Source: Collinsella sp. (GTDB lineage Bacteria > Actinomycetota > Coriobacteriia > Coriobacteriales > Coriobacteriaceae). From it: a stretch of 61,491 nucleotides of DNA. Below the pieces are notes generated by a model. It had not been told where the DNA came from, did not search any database, and saw nothing but the letters and a program-made list of their open reading frames with translations. The stretch is taken from positions 1-61,491 of the forward strand of contig JAHYYL010000010.1 of assembly GCA_019424965.1 (NCBI GenBank). Direction: 5' to 3'. Position numbers and translations under genes: made by a program. Positions 48,963-56,441 of the stretch are shown here, piece by piece (positions within the stretch are counted from its first letter, which is position 1; each line of letters opens with the position of its first letter).

Positions 48963-51740
48963 ATGGCACAGGAATTCACTTTTACCGTCAACGGCGTCGA
49001 GCGCACGACGACCCAAAACAAACCGCTGCTGCGCTACCTGCGCGACGACCTGCACATTCACTCCGCCAAGGACGGCTGCTCCGAGGGCGCGTGCGGTACC
49101 TGCACCATCCATGTGGACGGTGCGGCCGTCAAGGCGTGCGTGCTGCCCACCGCCCTTGCCGCCGGCCGCAACATCGTGACCGTCGAGGGCCTGCCCGAGG
49201 ACGTGCGCGAGGCCTTTGTGTACGCCTTTGGCGCCGTGGGCGCCGTGCAGTGCGGTTTTTGCATCCCCGGCATGGTCATGGCGGGTGCGGCGCTCATCGC
49301 CGAGGACCCCGAGCCCACCGAGGAGCAGATCAAGTACGCCATCCGCGGCAACGTCTGCCGCTGCACCGGCTACAAGAAGATTATCGAGGGCATTTCGCTG
49401 GCCGCTGCGGTGCTCCGCGGCGAAAAGCAGATTGACGAGGGCCTGGAGCGCGGCGACGACTACGGCGTGGGCAAGCGCGCCTTCCGTATCGACGTGCGCA
49501 AGAAGGTGCTCGGCGAGGGCAAGTATCCCGACGACATCGACGAGCTCGATCAGCCGGGTCTGACCTACGCCAGCGCCGTGCGCTCCAAGTATCCGCGCGC
49601 CCGCGTGCTCTCCATCGATACCTCCAAGGCCGAGGCCCTGCCCGGTGTGGTGGGCATCCTGCGCGCCGAGGACGTGCCGGTCAACCAGGTCGGCCACCTT
49701 ATTCAGGACTGGGACGTCATGATCGCCCAGGGCGATATCACCCGCTGCGTGGGTGATGCCATCGTGCTGGTGGTTGCCGAGGACGAGGCGACGCTCGAGA
49801 AGGCCAAGAAGCTCGTAAAAATCGATTACGAGCCGCTGGAGCCCATGCGCAGCATTGCCGAGGCTAGGGCCGCCGACGCGCCGCGTCTGCACGACAGCTT
49901 CTTTGCCTTTGGCAACACGGTGGAGCTCAAGGACAACGTGTGCCAGAGTCGTCACGTGACGCGCGGCGACGCCGCCAAGGCGCTGGCCGAGAGCGCGTTC
50001 ACCGTGACGCAGCGCTTTACCACGCCCTTTACCGAGCATGCCTTCTTGGAGCCCGAGTGCGCCGTTGCCTTCCCGTACAAGAACGGCGTCAAGGTGCAGT
50101 CGACCGATCAGGGCGCCTACGACACACGCAAAGAGCGTGCCGACATGTTTTGCTGGGACAACGAGCCCGCGTGCGTGGTCGTCGAGACCATGCTCGTGGG
50201 CGGCGGCTTTGGCGGTAAGGAGGACGTTTCGGTCCAGCACCTGGCCGCGCTCGCCGCCTATAAGCTCCAGCGTCCTGTGAAGTGCAAGCTCACGCGTGCC
50301 GAGTCGCTCGCGTTCCATCCCAAGCGCCACGCCATGGACGGCACCTTTACGCTGGGCTGCGACGCCGAGGGCAACTTTACCGGTCTGGACTGCGAGATCA
50401 ACTTTGATACCGGCGCCTACGCGTCGCTGTGCGGCCCGGTGCTCGAGCGCGCCTGCACGCATGCCGTCGGCCCCTACAAGTACCAGAACACCGACATTCG
50501 CGGTTTTGGCTACTACACCAACAACCCGCCCGCCGGCGCGTACCGCGGCTTTGGCGTTTGCCAGTCCGAGTTTGCGCTCGAGAGCCTGATTGACTTGCTG
50601 GCCGAGAAGGTCGGTCTGGACCCGTGGGAGATTCGTTACCGTAATGCCATCGAGCCGGGCGAGGTTTTGCCCAACGGCCAGATTGCCGACTGCTCCACGG
50701 CGCTTAAGGAGACGCTGCTCGAGGTCAAGGATGCCTACTATGCACATCCCGGACACGCCGGTATCGCCTGCGCCATGAAGAACGCCGGCGTGGGCGTGGG
50801 CCTGCCCGATGCCGGTCGCTGCAAGATTCGCATCGAGGACGGCGTGGCTGTGGTCTATGCCGCCACGTCCGACATCGGCCAGGGCTGCAACACGGTCTTT
50901 TTGCAGGACGTTGCCGAGGCCTGCGGCCTGCCGCTTCGCTGCATTGCCAATGGCGAGTGCTCCACCGAGAACGCTCCCGACTCCGGCACCACGTCTGGCT
51001 CGCGTCAGACGGTCGTGACCGGCGAGGCCGTGCGCGGTGCCGCCTTCCTGCTGCGCGATGCCATGCTCGGCATCGAGGCCGGCAAGCCTGCGCCCGATGC
51101 TCCCGTGAGCGCCCATGGCGACGGCGTCAAGATCGAGTACGACGACGGTCGCGCCTACCAGCTGCGCACGCAGGAACTCGTCGCCGGCCAGGGTATGCAT
51201 CCTCAGGATCCCGCGGCCGCCATCAAGGCGCTCGAGGGCTGCGAGTTTGGCTACGTGTACCTGGAGCCGACCGACAAACTGGGCGCCGACGTCCCCAACC
51301 CCAAGAGTCACATCTGCTACGGCTTTGCCACGCATGTGGTCATTCTGGATGATGACGGCCGCGTGAGCGAGGTCTATGCCGCGCACGATTCCGGCAAGGT
51401 GGTCAACCCCATCTCCATCCAGGGTCAGATCGAAGGCGGCGTGCTCATGGGTATGGGCTATGCGCTTACCGAGGACTGGCCACTCAAGGACTGCGTGCCC
51501 CAGGCAAGGTACGGTACGCTCGGGCTGTTCCGTGCGCCCGAGATTCCGGATATCCACGCCATCTACGTGGAGAAGGACGAGCTGCTGCCCGTGGCATACG
51601 GCGGCAAGGGCATCGGCGAGATCGCCACGATTCCCACGGCGCCCGCCGTACAGAACGCCTATCGCGCGTTTGATGGCAAGCTGCGTCCGGATCTGCCCAT
51701 GGTGGATACGCCGTACAGCCGCGCCCGTCACCGCGGGTAG
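48963..51740 (+). CDS. xdhD: Selenium-dependent xanthine dehydrogenase-type molybdoenzyme
   Basis: 925-residue fusion. The N-terminal part binds two 2Fe-2S clusters: CSEGACGTC (Cys39, Cys44, Cys47) plus C59, and QCGFCIPGM with CRCTGY (96-133). The rest is the molybdopterin large subunit with GGGFGGKED, AYRGFG and catalytic Glu in GGKGIGE (about 884). It matches the XdhD/selenium-dependent xanthine dehydrogenase form; selenium would be a labile ligand, not selenocysteine. ATG at 48963 after AAGGGAA. There is no FAD subunit gene in the operon. Confidence 0.9.
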   Translation: MAQEFTFTVNGVERTTTQNKPLLRYLRDDLHIHSAKDGCSEGACGTCTIHVDGAAVKACVLPTALAAGRNIVTVEGLPEDVREAFVYAFGAVGAVQCGFCIPGMVMAGAALIAEDPEPTEEQIKYAIRGNVCRCTGYKKIIEGISLAAAVLRGEKQIDEGLERGDDYGVGKRAFRIDVRKKVLGEGKYPDDIDELDQPGLTYASAVRSKYPRARVLSIDTSKAEALPGVVGILRAEDVPVNQVGHLIQDWDVMIAQGDITRCVGDAIVLVVAEDEATLEKAKKLVKIDYEPLEPMRSIAEARAADAPRLHDSFFAFGNTVELKDNVCQSRHVTRGDAAKALAESAFTVTQRFTTPFTEHAFLEPECAVAFPYKNGVKVQSTDQGAYDTRKERADMFCWDNEPACVVVETMLVGGGFGGKEDVSVQHLAALAAYKLQRPVKCKLTRAESLAFHPKRHAMDGTFTLGCDAEGNFTGLDCEINFDTGAYASLCGPVLERACTHAVGPYKYQNTDIRGFGYYTNNPPAGAYRGFGVCQSEFALESLIDLLAEKVGLDPWEIRYRNAIEPGEVLPNGQIADCSTALKETLLEVKDAYYAHPGHAGIACAMKNAGVGVGLPDAGRCKIRIEDGVAVVYAATSDIGQGCNTVFLQDVAEACGLPLRCIANGECSTENAPDSGTTSGSRQTVVTGEAVRGAAFLLRDAMLGIEAGKPAPDAPVSAHGDGVKIEYDDGRAYQLRTQELVAGQGMHPQDPAAAIKALEGCEFGYVYLEPTDKLGADVPNPKSHICYGFATHVVILDDDGRVSEVYAAHDSGKVVNPISIQGQIEGGVLMGMGYALTEDWPLKDCVPQARYGTLGLFRAPEIPDIHAIYVEKDELLPVAYGGKGIGEIATIPTAPAVQNAYRAFDGKLRPDLPMVDTPYSRARHRG

Positions 51741-51815
51741 GGTAGAGCGCGGACGACCATTGCTGACTGCCGTTTGCGCTTGCCATCAACTGTATAAGCT
51801 GCGCCTTTGGCCCCA

Positions 51816-51842
51816 GCTCCATCGCGAGCCGGAGCCTTTTGT
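51816..51842 (+). terminator. Terminator of the purine operon
   Basis: GCTCC (51816-51820) pairs with GGAGC (51831-51835) across ATCGCGAGCC, followed by CTTTTGTTT. A near copy of the terminator and the TTTGGAGCGG that follows occurs at 53976-54011. Confidence 0.6.
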
Positions 51843-51849
51843 TTGGAGC

Positions 51850-52356
51850 GGAAACTGCGACCCGGAATTGGCGCTCAGAATGGGATGCAGTTTCTGGATC
51901 GGCTCTCAGGCGGAAACTGCAACCCGGAATCGATGCTCAGAATGGGATGCGCTTTCCGGTAGAGCCTCTGGCGGAAAGCGTGTCCCGGAATTCGGCTCCA
52001 GAGTGGGACGCGCTTTCCGGTTGGAGCTTCAAACGGAAACTGCGTCCCAAAATTTTGCTTCAGAGTGGGATGCCGTTTCCGGCTGAACCCTCTGGCGGAA
52101 AGTTCATCCCAGAATTGACGCTCGGAGTGGGACACGGTTTCCGGATCGGCCCTCAGCGGAAAATGTATCCCAGTTTGAGCGTCTATTCCGGGATGTAATT
52201 TCCGCTGGGCGTTCAACTGGAAAGCGTGTCCCGTTCTAGGCCTTGATTCCGGGACACGCTTTCCGCTAGGCATGCCATCTGGAAAGTGCGTCCCGTTTTG
52301 AGCACTCAGTCTGGGACATGGTTTCCGCGGGTGCTGCCAACCGGAAAGCGTGTCCC
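51850..52356. repeat. Hairpin array 1: nine units, 61-62 bp period
   Basis: Left arms begin at 51850, 51912, 51973, 52035, 52097, 52158, 52219, 52281 and 52343. A unit is GGAAA-N6-CCC, an 18-nt loop, GGG-N6-TTTCC, then a 15-16-nt linker. The N6 parts differ between units and pair to various degrees; unit 7 pairs over all 14 positions. Loops of units 1-5 resemble GGAATTGRCGCTCAGAGT, those of units 6-8 its reverse complement, so orientation flips inside the array. Unit 9 has only a left arm and abuts the AbiEi-like gene. It is not a CRISPR: units are diverged and no cas genes are present. Confidence 0.85.
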
Positions 52357-52392
52357 GGTTTGGTAGGCAGGCGGGCATAAGCTCGGTAGCCC

Positions 52393-53391
52393 CTACAGCT
52401 CAATATCGTTGAGCCATGTCGGCAGCGCGGTCTGCCGGATGCCTGCCGTCTGCAGCTTTTTCGCGAACATGCCTGCCGAACGGACTTCGTTCATGGTAAA
52501 GCGCAGCAAGGGATGACCGTAAAGCGATAGATGCGCCTCACGCTGTCGTTCGGCAACGAGCGCCTCGGCGGTGGTGCGTCCGGCCAGCATGGTCTGGTCG
52601 GTATATTTGATGAGCCCGTCGAGCTCGCCCAGCGTGAGTTCCCGCGCCTGGCGCTCCCAGGCAAAGTCCGTTCGTATGGGCTTGGCCGAATCGAAGGGGT
52701 CCGTCAGCTCGTATTGAAGCCAGTCGGGCGCAAAGCCCGTCTCGATCATGACGGCTCGGGCGACCGATTCCCCGCCGCTCTCGGCACGAGCGTCGGCATA
52801 TCGAAGCGTTGTGAGGGCGGTGCGAATCGCGCGACCATTGCGGGCAGTCGCTCGTTGCTCAACGGCCTCCATCAGCTGTTCCGGCGCAAGGCCGAGCTTT
52901 GAGATCGCCGAATCGGCAATGGGCATGCCGTCGGCAAAACCAGTTTGCAGCAGGCAATCTGTGGCCGTTTGGATGGGCGGTGTTACCGATATGCCGGACA
53001 GGCGGATTGCTCCGACCGGATCGATCTGATGCCGCTGAATATGCGCGCCCGGGCGAGCCGACGGCTTGGTGGCGCTGCAGACATGCACGACATTCAGGTG
53101 TCGCCACGAGACCTCGAGCCCCAGCAGACAGGCGGCCGAAAACGAGCAGAACGTCCAATCGGGATGGATGATCGCAAGGGCGCGGAGGATTTCGCAATGG
53201 CGTTGCGCTCGGTTGAGTTCATTCCAGCGCGTTTTTCGCGCAAACAACCCCGGCATGGGCGAGACAACCGTGCCGCCGGTGCGCCGAAGGAGCGCTTTTC
53301 GGATCGCCGAGCTCGGGGGAATCAGACAGCGCCCCTCTTGTTCGGCTTGAGTGAGCAGTTGGTCGATGAGCTGGTCATTGCAATGGGTCAT
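52393..53391 (-). CDS. Orphan AbiEi-like protein with Vsr/DUF559-like C-terminus
   Basis: 332-residue protein of a type common in Actinobacteria. An N-terminal winged-helix-like region (1-90) resembles AbiEi antitoxins; the C-terminal half carries the pattern ESVARAVMIETG, then RTDFAWERQ, then ELDGLIKYTD, reminiscent of small PD-(D/E)xK nuclease folds (Vsr/DUF559). No AbiEii toxin gene is adjacent. ATG at 53391, eight bases after AAAGGAGG. It sits between the two hairpin arrays, as if inserted into a longer one. Function unknown. Confidence 0.72.
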   Translation of the reverse strand: MTHCNDQLIDQLLTQAEQEGRCLIPPSSAIRKALLRRTGGTVVSPMPGLFARKTRWNELNRAQRHCEILRALAIIHPDWTFCSFSAACLLGLEVSWRHLNVVHVCSATKPSARPGAHIQRHQIDPVGAIRLSGISVTPPIQTATDCLLQTGFADGMPIADSAISKLGLAPEQLMEAVEQRATARNGRAIRTALTTLRYADARAESGGESVARAVMIETGFAPDWLQYELTDPFDSAKPIRTDFAWERQARELTLGELDGLIKYTDQTMLAGRTTAEALVAERQREAHLSLYGHPLLRFTMNEVRSAGMFAKKLQTAGIRQTALPTWLNDIEL

Positions 53392-53688
53392 GAGCTACCG
53401 CCTCCTTTTGGGTAGCAAAAACGTATCAGCTGGAACTTGCCGCTCAGCTGACCAAAAGCTGACCAAAATCTAACCATGCAGGTAGATGACCTGCTTTTGG
53501 CGACATATTTCTTGTTTGAATCGGTGGGCGGTAATCGGCGACCGTGAACGGTAGCTAGATATGAAACCTTGGTAAGTTTAGGGACGTGTACTTTTTTGAA
53601 AAAGAGCATTCTATCTGCTGTTTTGTGTTTCTGGATCGCATGTTTGAAGGCATGTGATAAGGGCGGCGGACTGTCGCCTTGTATCTGC
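53392..53688. other. Intergenic region upstream of the AbiEi-like gene
   Basis: No gene seen. Direct repeats AGCTGACCAAA at 53451-53473 (two copies) are followed by GCAGGT/ACCTGC inverted bases near 53478. These could be operators for the AbiEi-like gene. CATGCAGGTAGATG here matches, in reverse, a stretch upstream of rpoB. Confidence 0.35.
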
Positions 53689-53936
53689 GGAAACTGTGAC
53701 CAGGAATTGCCACTCGGAATGGGACGTGCTTTTCGGATCGCCCTTCAAGCGGAAACTACATCCCAGATTTCGGCTCCAAACCGGGATGTGCTTTCCCGGC
53801 GGCGTCTCTGGCGGAAATTGCACCCCGGAATGAGCGCTCAGAGTAGAACATGCTTTCCTAACGAAGCCGCATGCGGAAACTACGTCCCGGATTCGATGCT
53901 CAGGACGGGATGCCGTTTCCGATAGAGGCATGGGGT
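53689..53936. repeat. Hairpin array 2: four units, 62-bp period
   Basis: Left arms start at 53689, 53751, 53813 and 53875, each exactly 62 bp apart, with right arms 32 bp further on. Same GGAAA-N6-CCC / GGG-N6-TTTCC plan and same loop orientation as units 1-5 of array 1; unit 3 is degraded in its right arm. The next 62-bp step (53937) begins with GGAAAGCCTCCC but passes into a different hairpin. Confidence 0.82.
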
Positions 53937-53941
53937 GGAAA

Positions 53942-53975
53942 GCCTCCCATTTCTAATGTTCAAGAAATGGGAGGC
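53942..53975. repeat. Perfect 13-bp hairpin ending array 2
   Basis: GCCTCCCATTTCT (53942-53954) and AGAAATGGGAGGC (53963-53975) are exact reverse complements around AATGTTCA. It is in register with the array but has a different stem. Confidence 0.7.
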
Positions 53976-54034
53976 AGCTCATCGCGAGTCGGGGCCTTTT
54001 GTTTGGAGCGGAGGCAGCATCCCGGAATTCGGGC
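53976..54034 (+). repeat. Second copy of the array-leading terminator segment
   Basis: CTCATCGCGAGTCGGGGCC followed by TTTTGTTTGGAGCGG matches 51819-51850 with few changes and leads into a degenerate unit (GGAGGCAGCATCCCGGAATTC), exactly as at the start of array 1. It indicates that arrays and leader were duplicated together. Confidence 0.65.
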
Positions 54035-54092
54035 AATCCGGTGGTCAGGGGTTGAGCGAGCGTCGCGCTAAGGATGCCAAGCATAAAACCTT

Positions 54093-54158
54093 CAATGAGA
54101 ATGGCGTAAAAACTACATTGAAAGTAGCGTAAAATCCGCATTGAGAATGGCGTAATTT
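54093..54158 (+). repeat. Three iteron-like repeats, 23-bp period
   Basis: CAATGAGAATGGCGTAAAA (54093), CATTGAAAGTAGCGTAAAAT (54116) and CATTGAGAATGGCGTAATTT (54139) start exactly 23 bp apart. They precede the ATPase remnant and may be binding sites for a lost or distant regulator. Confidence 0.65.
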
Positions 54159-54172
54159 CGCATATCGCATGA

Positions 54173-54823
54173 TCGCCCGAGCTTGCACACGGCCTTTTGC
54201 GAGCTCTTGCCATGAACGAGAGCCAGGCTGTCACGTACAAGACGCTCATGAAGGATGCCTCGTACGGCGAGGCGGGTCCCGACGAGAGGACCATCGCTGC
54301 GTACCTGGACCTCTTCAACAGGCTCAAGCTGACCGAGGACCTGTGCGGATGGGAGCCGCCCATGCGCTCGAAGGCCCGCGTTCGCGTGCGCCCCAAGCGC
54401 TACTTCTGCGACCCGTTACTTGCGGCGACGTTGCTGGGGGCTACCCCTGAGCGGCTGCTTGGCGATATGCAAACGTTTGGGATGCTCTTTGAGAACCTCG
54501 TTCTGCGCGACGTGCGCGTGTTCCTTTCCACCTACGGCGGTGTCGACAACAGTGTCCATTATTTCCGAGATGAGAAGGGCCTTGAGGTCGATCTGATCGT
54601 TGAGCACGACGGGCGCTGAGGAGCCATCGAGGTCAAGCTGAGCGATGCGAAAGCAGACGATGGAGCGAGAAATCTCAAGGCGCTGGAGAGGAAAGTGCTC
54701 TCCAATCCTGACGCCCAGAATGCCGCGCCGGCGTTTTTGCCGGTCGTGGTTGGAAAGGGGAGCATTGCCTACACACGCGACGACGGCGTGGCGGTGATCC
54801 CCGTGGCGGCACTTGGGGCGTAG
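54173..54823 (+). pseudogene. Remnant of a DUF4143-type AAA ATPase
   Basis: The reading frame from PELAHGLLRALAMNES to the end matches the C-terminal half of the AAA-ATPase/DUF4143 family (LTEDLCGWEPPMRSK, RPKRYFCDPLLAATLLG, GMLFENLVLRDV, IEVKLSD). The N-terminal ATPase domain with its Walker motifs is missing. A TGA at 54617-54619 interrupts the frame where relatives have Trp (DGRWGAIEVK), and coding continues to 54823. Truncation plus nonsense mutation mark it as a decayed gene. Confidence 0.85.
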
Positions 54824-54865
54824 TGTTTTTGCGGGCGTGCCGTGCTTCCTTTACCGAAAATCCAT

Positions 54866-54894
54866 TTGGTAAACCCGGTGCCCGTGGGTAAAAT
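54866..54894 (+). promoter_or_regulatory. Promoter of a candidate antisense RNA
   Basis: TTGGTA (54866-54871) and TAAAAT (54889-54894) are 17 bp apart, near-consensus, and point toward the short structured region that ends in a terminator at 54986. Confidence 0.6.
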
Positions 54895-54900
54895 AAGGTC

Positions 54901-54986
54901 GACGGCAGCCCAAGTAGTGAAGAGCTGGGCAGCGCCGTTGCTTGGATTAAGGGGTCATCGCCTTAGCGGCGTCGACCCCTCTTTTT
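54901..54986 (+). ncRNA. Candidate antitoxin RNA overlapping the toxin 3' end
   Basis: A transcript of about 85 nt is bounded by the promoter at 54866 and a strong terminator (GGGGTC/GACCCC, 54951-54979, inner CGCC/GGCG, then TCTTTTT). A first hairpin forms around CAGCCCA/TGGGC. The 3' part is antisense to the last codons and stop of the small ORF at 54963-55088, the layout of Bacillus-type type I toxin-antitoxin pairs. Predicted from sequence only. Confidence 0.5.
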
Positions 54987-55088
54987 ATGCTTCGTATGCT
55001 GCTTGAGTGCCTCGGTAAGTCCGATAAGCGCCGTGAGGAGCGAGACCAAAGCGGTCAGGAGCTTCACAAAATCAGTCAGATCGGTCAT
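54963..55088 (-). CDS. Small hydrophobic-basic peptide, candidate type I toxin
   Basis: 41 residues: a polar start (MTDLTDF), one hydrophobic helix (VKLLTALVSLLTALIGL) and a strongly basic tail ending HTKHKKRGRRR. ATG at 55088 lies seven bases after GGGAGGT; ATG at 55094 would add two residues. One membrane helix plus basic tail is typical of type I toxins and of small holin-like peptides. A convergent small RNA overlaps its 3' end. AT-rich DNA at 55150-55200 probably holds its promoter. Confidence 0.55.
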   Translation of the reverse strand: MTDLTDFVKLLTALVSLLTALIGLTEALKQHTKHKKRGRRR

Positions 55089-55346
55089 GGGCATCACCTC
55101 CCGTCGCATGGAGGGCGCTGCCCGGCACATGGAACTGCCGTCAACAATAACCAGTCTATCAAACTGCAGCCATAAATACGAATATATGTTCGATAATAAC
55201 AGCGACGTGACCATCTCAAAGCGCAGCTTTACGCAAGGATGCCGGAAAGCTGCACTGTGCGATTTCATGTCCGCGCGAGCGCCTATCCTTACGGCAATGT
55301 AGCCGCCTATGTAGCAAGCGGCAGGCAACGGAGAAAGGCCCTAACC

Positions 55347-56080
55347 GTGTCAGCTGAAAAGACGCCGGGTATCTTGGCTATCGATACGACGAACTTTGCG
55401 CGCCAGATTGTGCTGGACTTTGAGTTTGCGCCGGTGCCAAAGCAGCGCCAGCTCCGTGGACTGCGCAATGAGATTATCGAGGTCGGCACCGTCAAGCTCG
55501 ATTACCACGGCAACGTCATGGGCGAGTTCTCGCAGTTTGTGCAGACGGAATTTACCGAAGGCGTTGCGTTTCCCGTCCGCGAGCTTACAGGGATATCGAC
55601 CGTGGACACCGCGATGGCCGATCCGCTCTACACGGTGATCAAAAGGCTCAGCGATTGGATTGGTCGCTACTCCGCCCAGGTGGTTTGCTGGAGCGAGGCG
55701 GATCGTCGACAGCTCTTGACCGAGTGCCAGGCAAAGCAATCGATCTTTCCGTATTTCCTACGGACTGGTCCGACCTGCAGGCGTTTTACACCTCGATCAT
55801 GGACGTGGGCAGCCACGGGTGCGTCTCTTTGAGTGACGCGGCAGCGTGGTTTGGCATGGAGTTAGACGAGTCGACGGGCCACGCCCACAGTGCCCTAGCC
55901 GATGTGCGCGTGACCGCCAAGCTGCTCAAGCAGATGATGGAGGGGGACTATCACGTGAGTCCGCGCGCCCAGGAAGTCCGCCAACGGTGGGGGATAGGCG
56001 AGCGACCCCAGACGCGCCTTTCCAGCAAGTGCCCCGAGCTGGGCGACCTGCTGCTAAAGCTGAAGGCGGAGGGGAGGTAG
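55347..56080 (+). pseudogene. DEDDh exonuclease gene with a frameshift
   Basis: From GTG 55347 (after GGAGAAAGG) the frame encodes an RNase T/DnaQ-type exonuclease: VLDFEFAP (first acidic motif), ELTGIS and CWSEADRR (second). Near 55735-55745 the similarity jumps to another frame, continuing DLSVFPTDWSDLQAFY, then HAHSALADVRVT (third motif) to 56080. A one-base indel is the simplest cause. All catalytic residues survive across the two frames, so the break may be recent or a sequencing error. Confidence 0.75.
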
Positions 56081-56441
56081 GGGGCGACTACAACTGATGG
56101 GCGAGGTGTGCGGGGCGGTCGCTGCTATCAATGTCAATTTGATAGAACCAACGCATACAGATCGACTGCCTACGGCGTCCCCGGGAATGACCTCAGATCC
56201 AAGTCATTGGGGCTCAATTTGTCGCATGAGTTTAGGCGTAAACGTGCGCTTGCTTTATACATTCCATTGAGGTGGGCCATTCCGTTGACATTGATTGGTG
56301 TCCGGAGCGGCAGAAGCGGCTCCAAAAAGCCCTGTCAGTCAATTTAGGGGGGCCGGGCAATCCCGGGGAAATGGCTGCGGGACCTATAATGTTTGAAATA
56401 AGTAAAATACGCTTTTTGCAATTTCGCAGATAGGTTTTGCC
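56081..56441 (+). other. Intergenic region before hsdR
   Basis: No gene seen in 361 bp; short open frames here lack ribosome binding sites and recognisable sequence. TATAAT at 56385-56390 is a possible -10 for hsdR, without a good -35. Confidence 0.4.

Noticed and set aside
48435..51731. 1098-codon minus-strand open frame opposite the xanthine dehydrogenase and ferredoxin genes
   Set aside because: Another high-GC shadow; the plus-strand genes have clear cofactor motifs and the antisense product has none.
51850..53975. CRISPR array
   Set aside because: The units are diverged hairpins with short similar linkers, not identical repeats with unique spacers, and no cas genes are in the window.
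54617..54619. Recoding of UGA as Trp or selenocysteine in the ATPase frame
   Set aside because: The gene lacks its N-terminal ATPase domain, and no other gene in the window needs UGA as sense; simple decay is more likely.
56108..56347. 79-codon open frame before hsdR
   Set aside because: No ribosome binding site, atypical composition and no recognisable domain.
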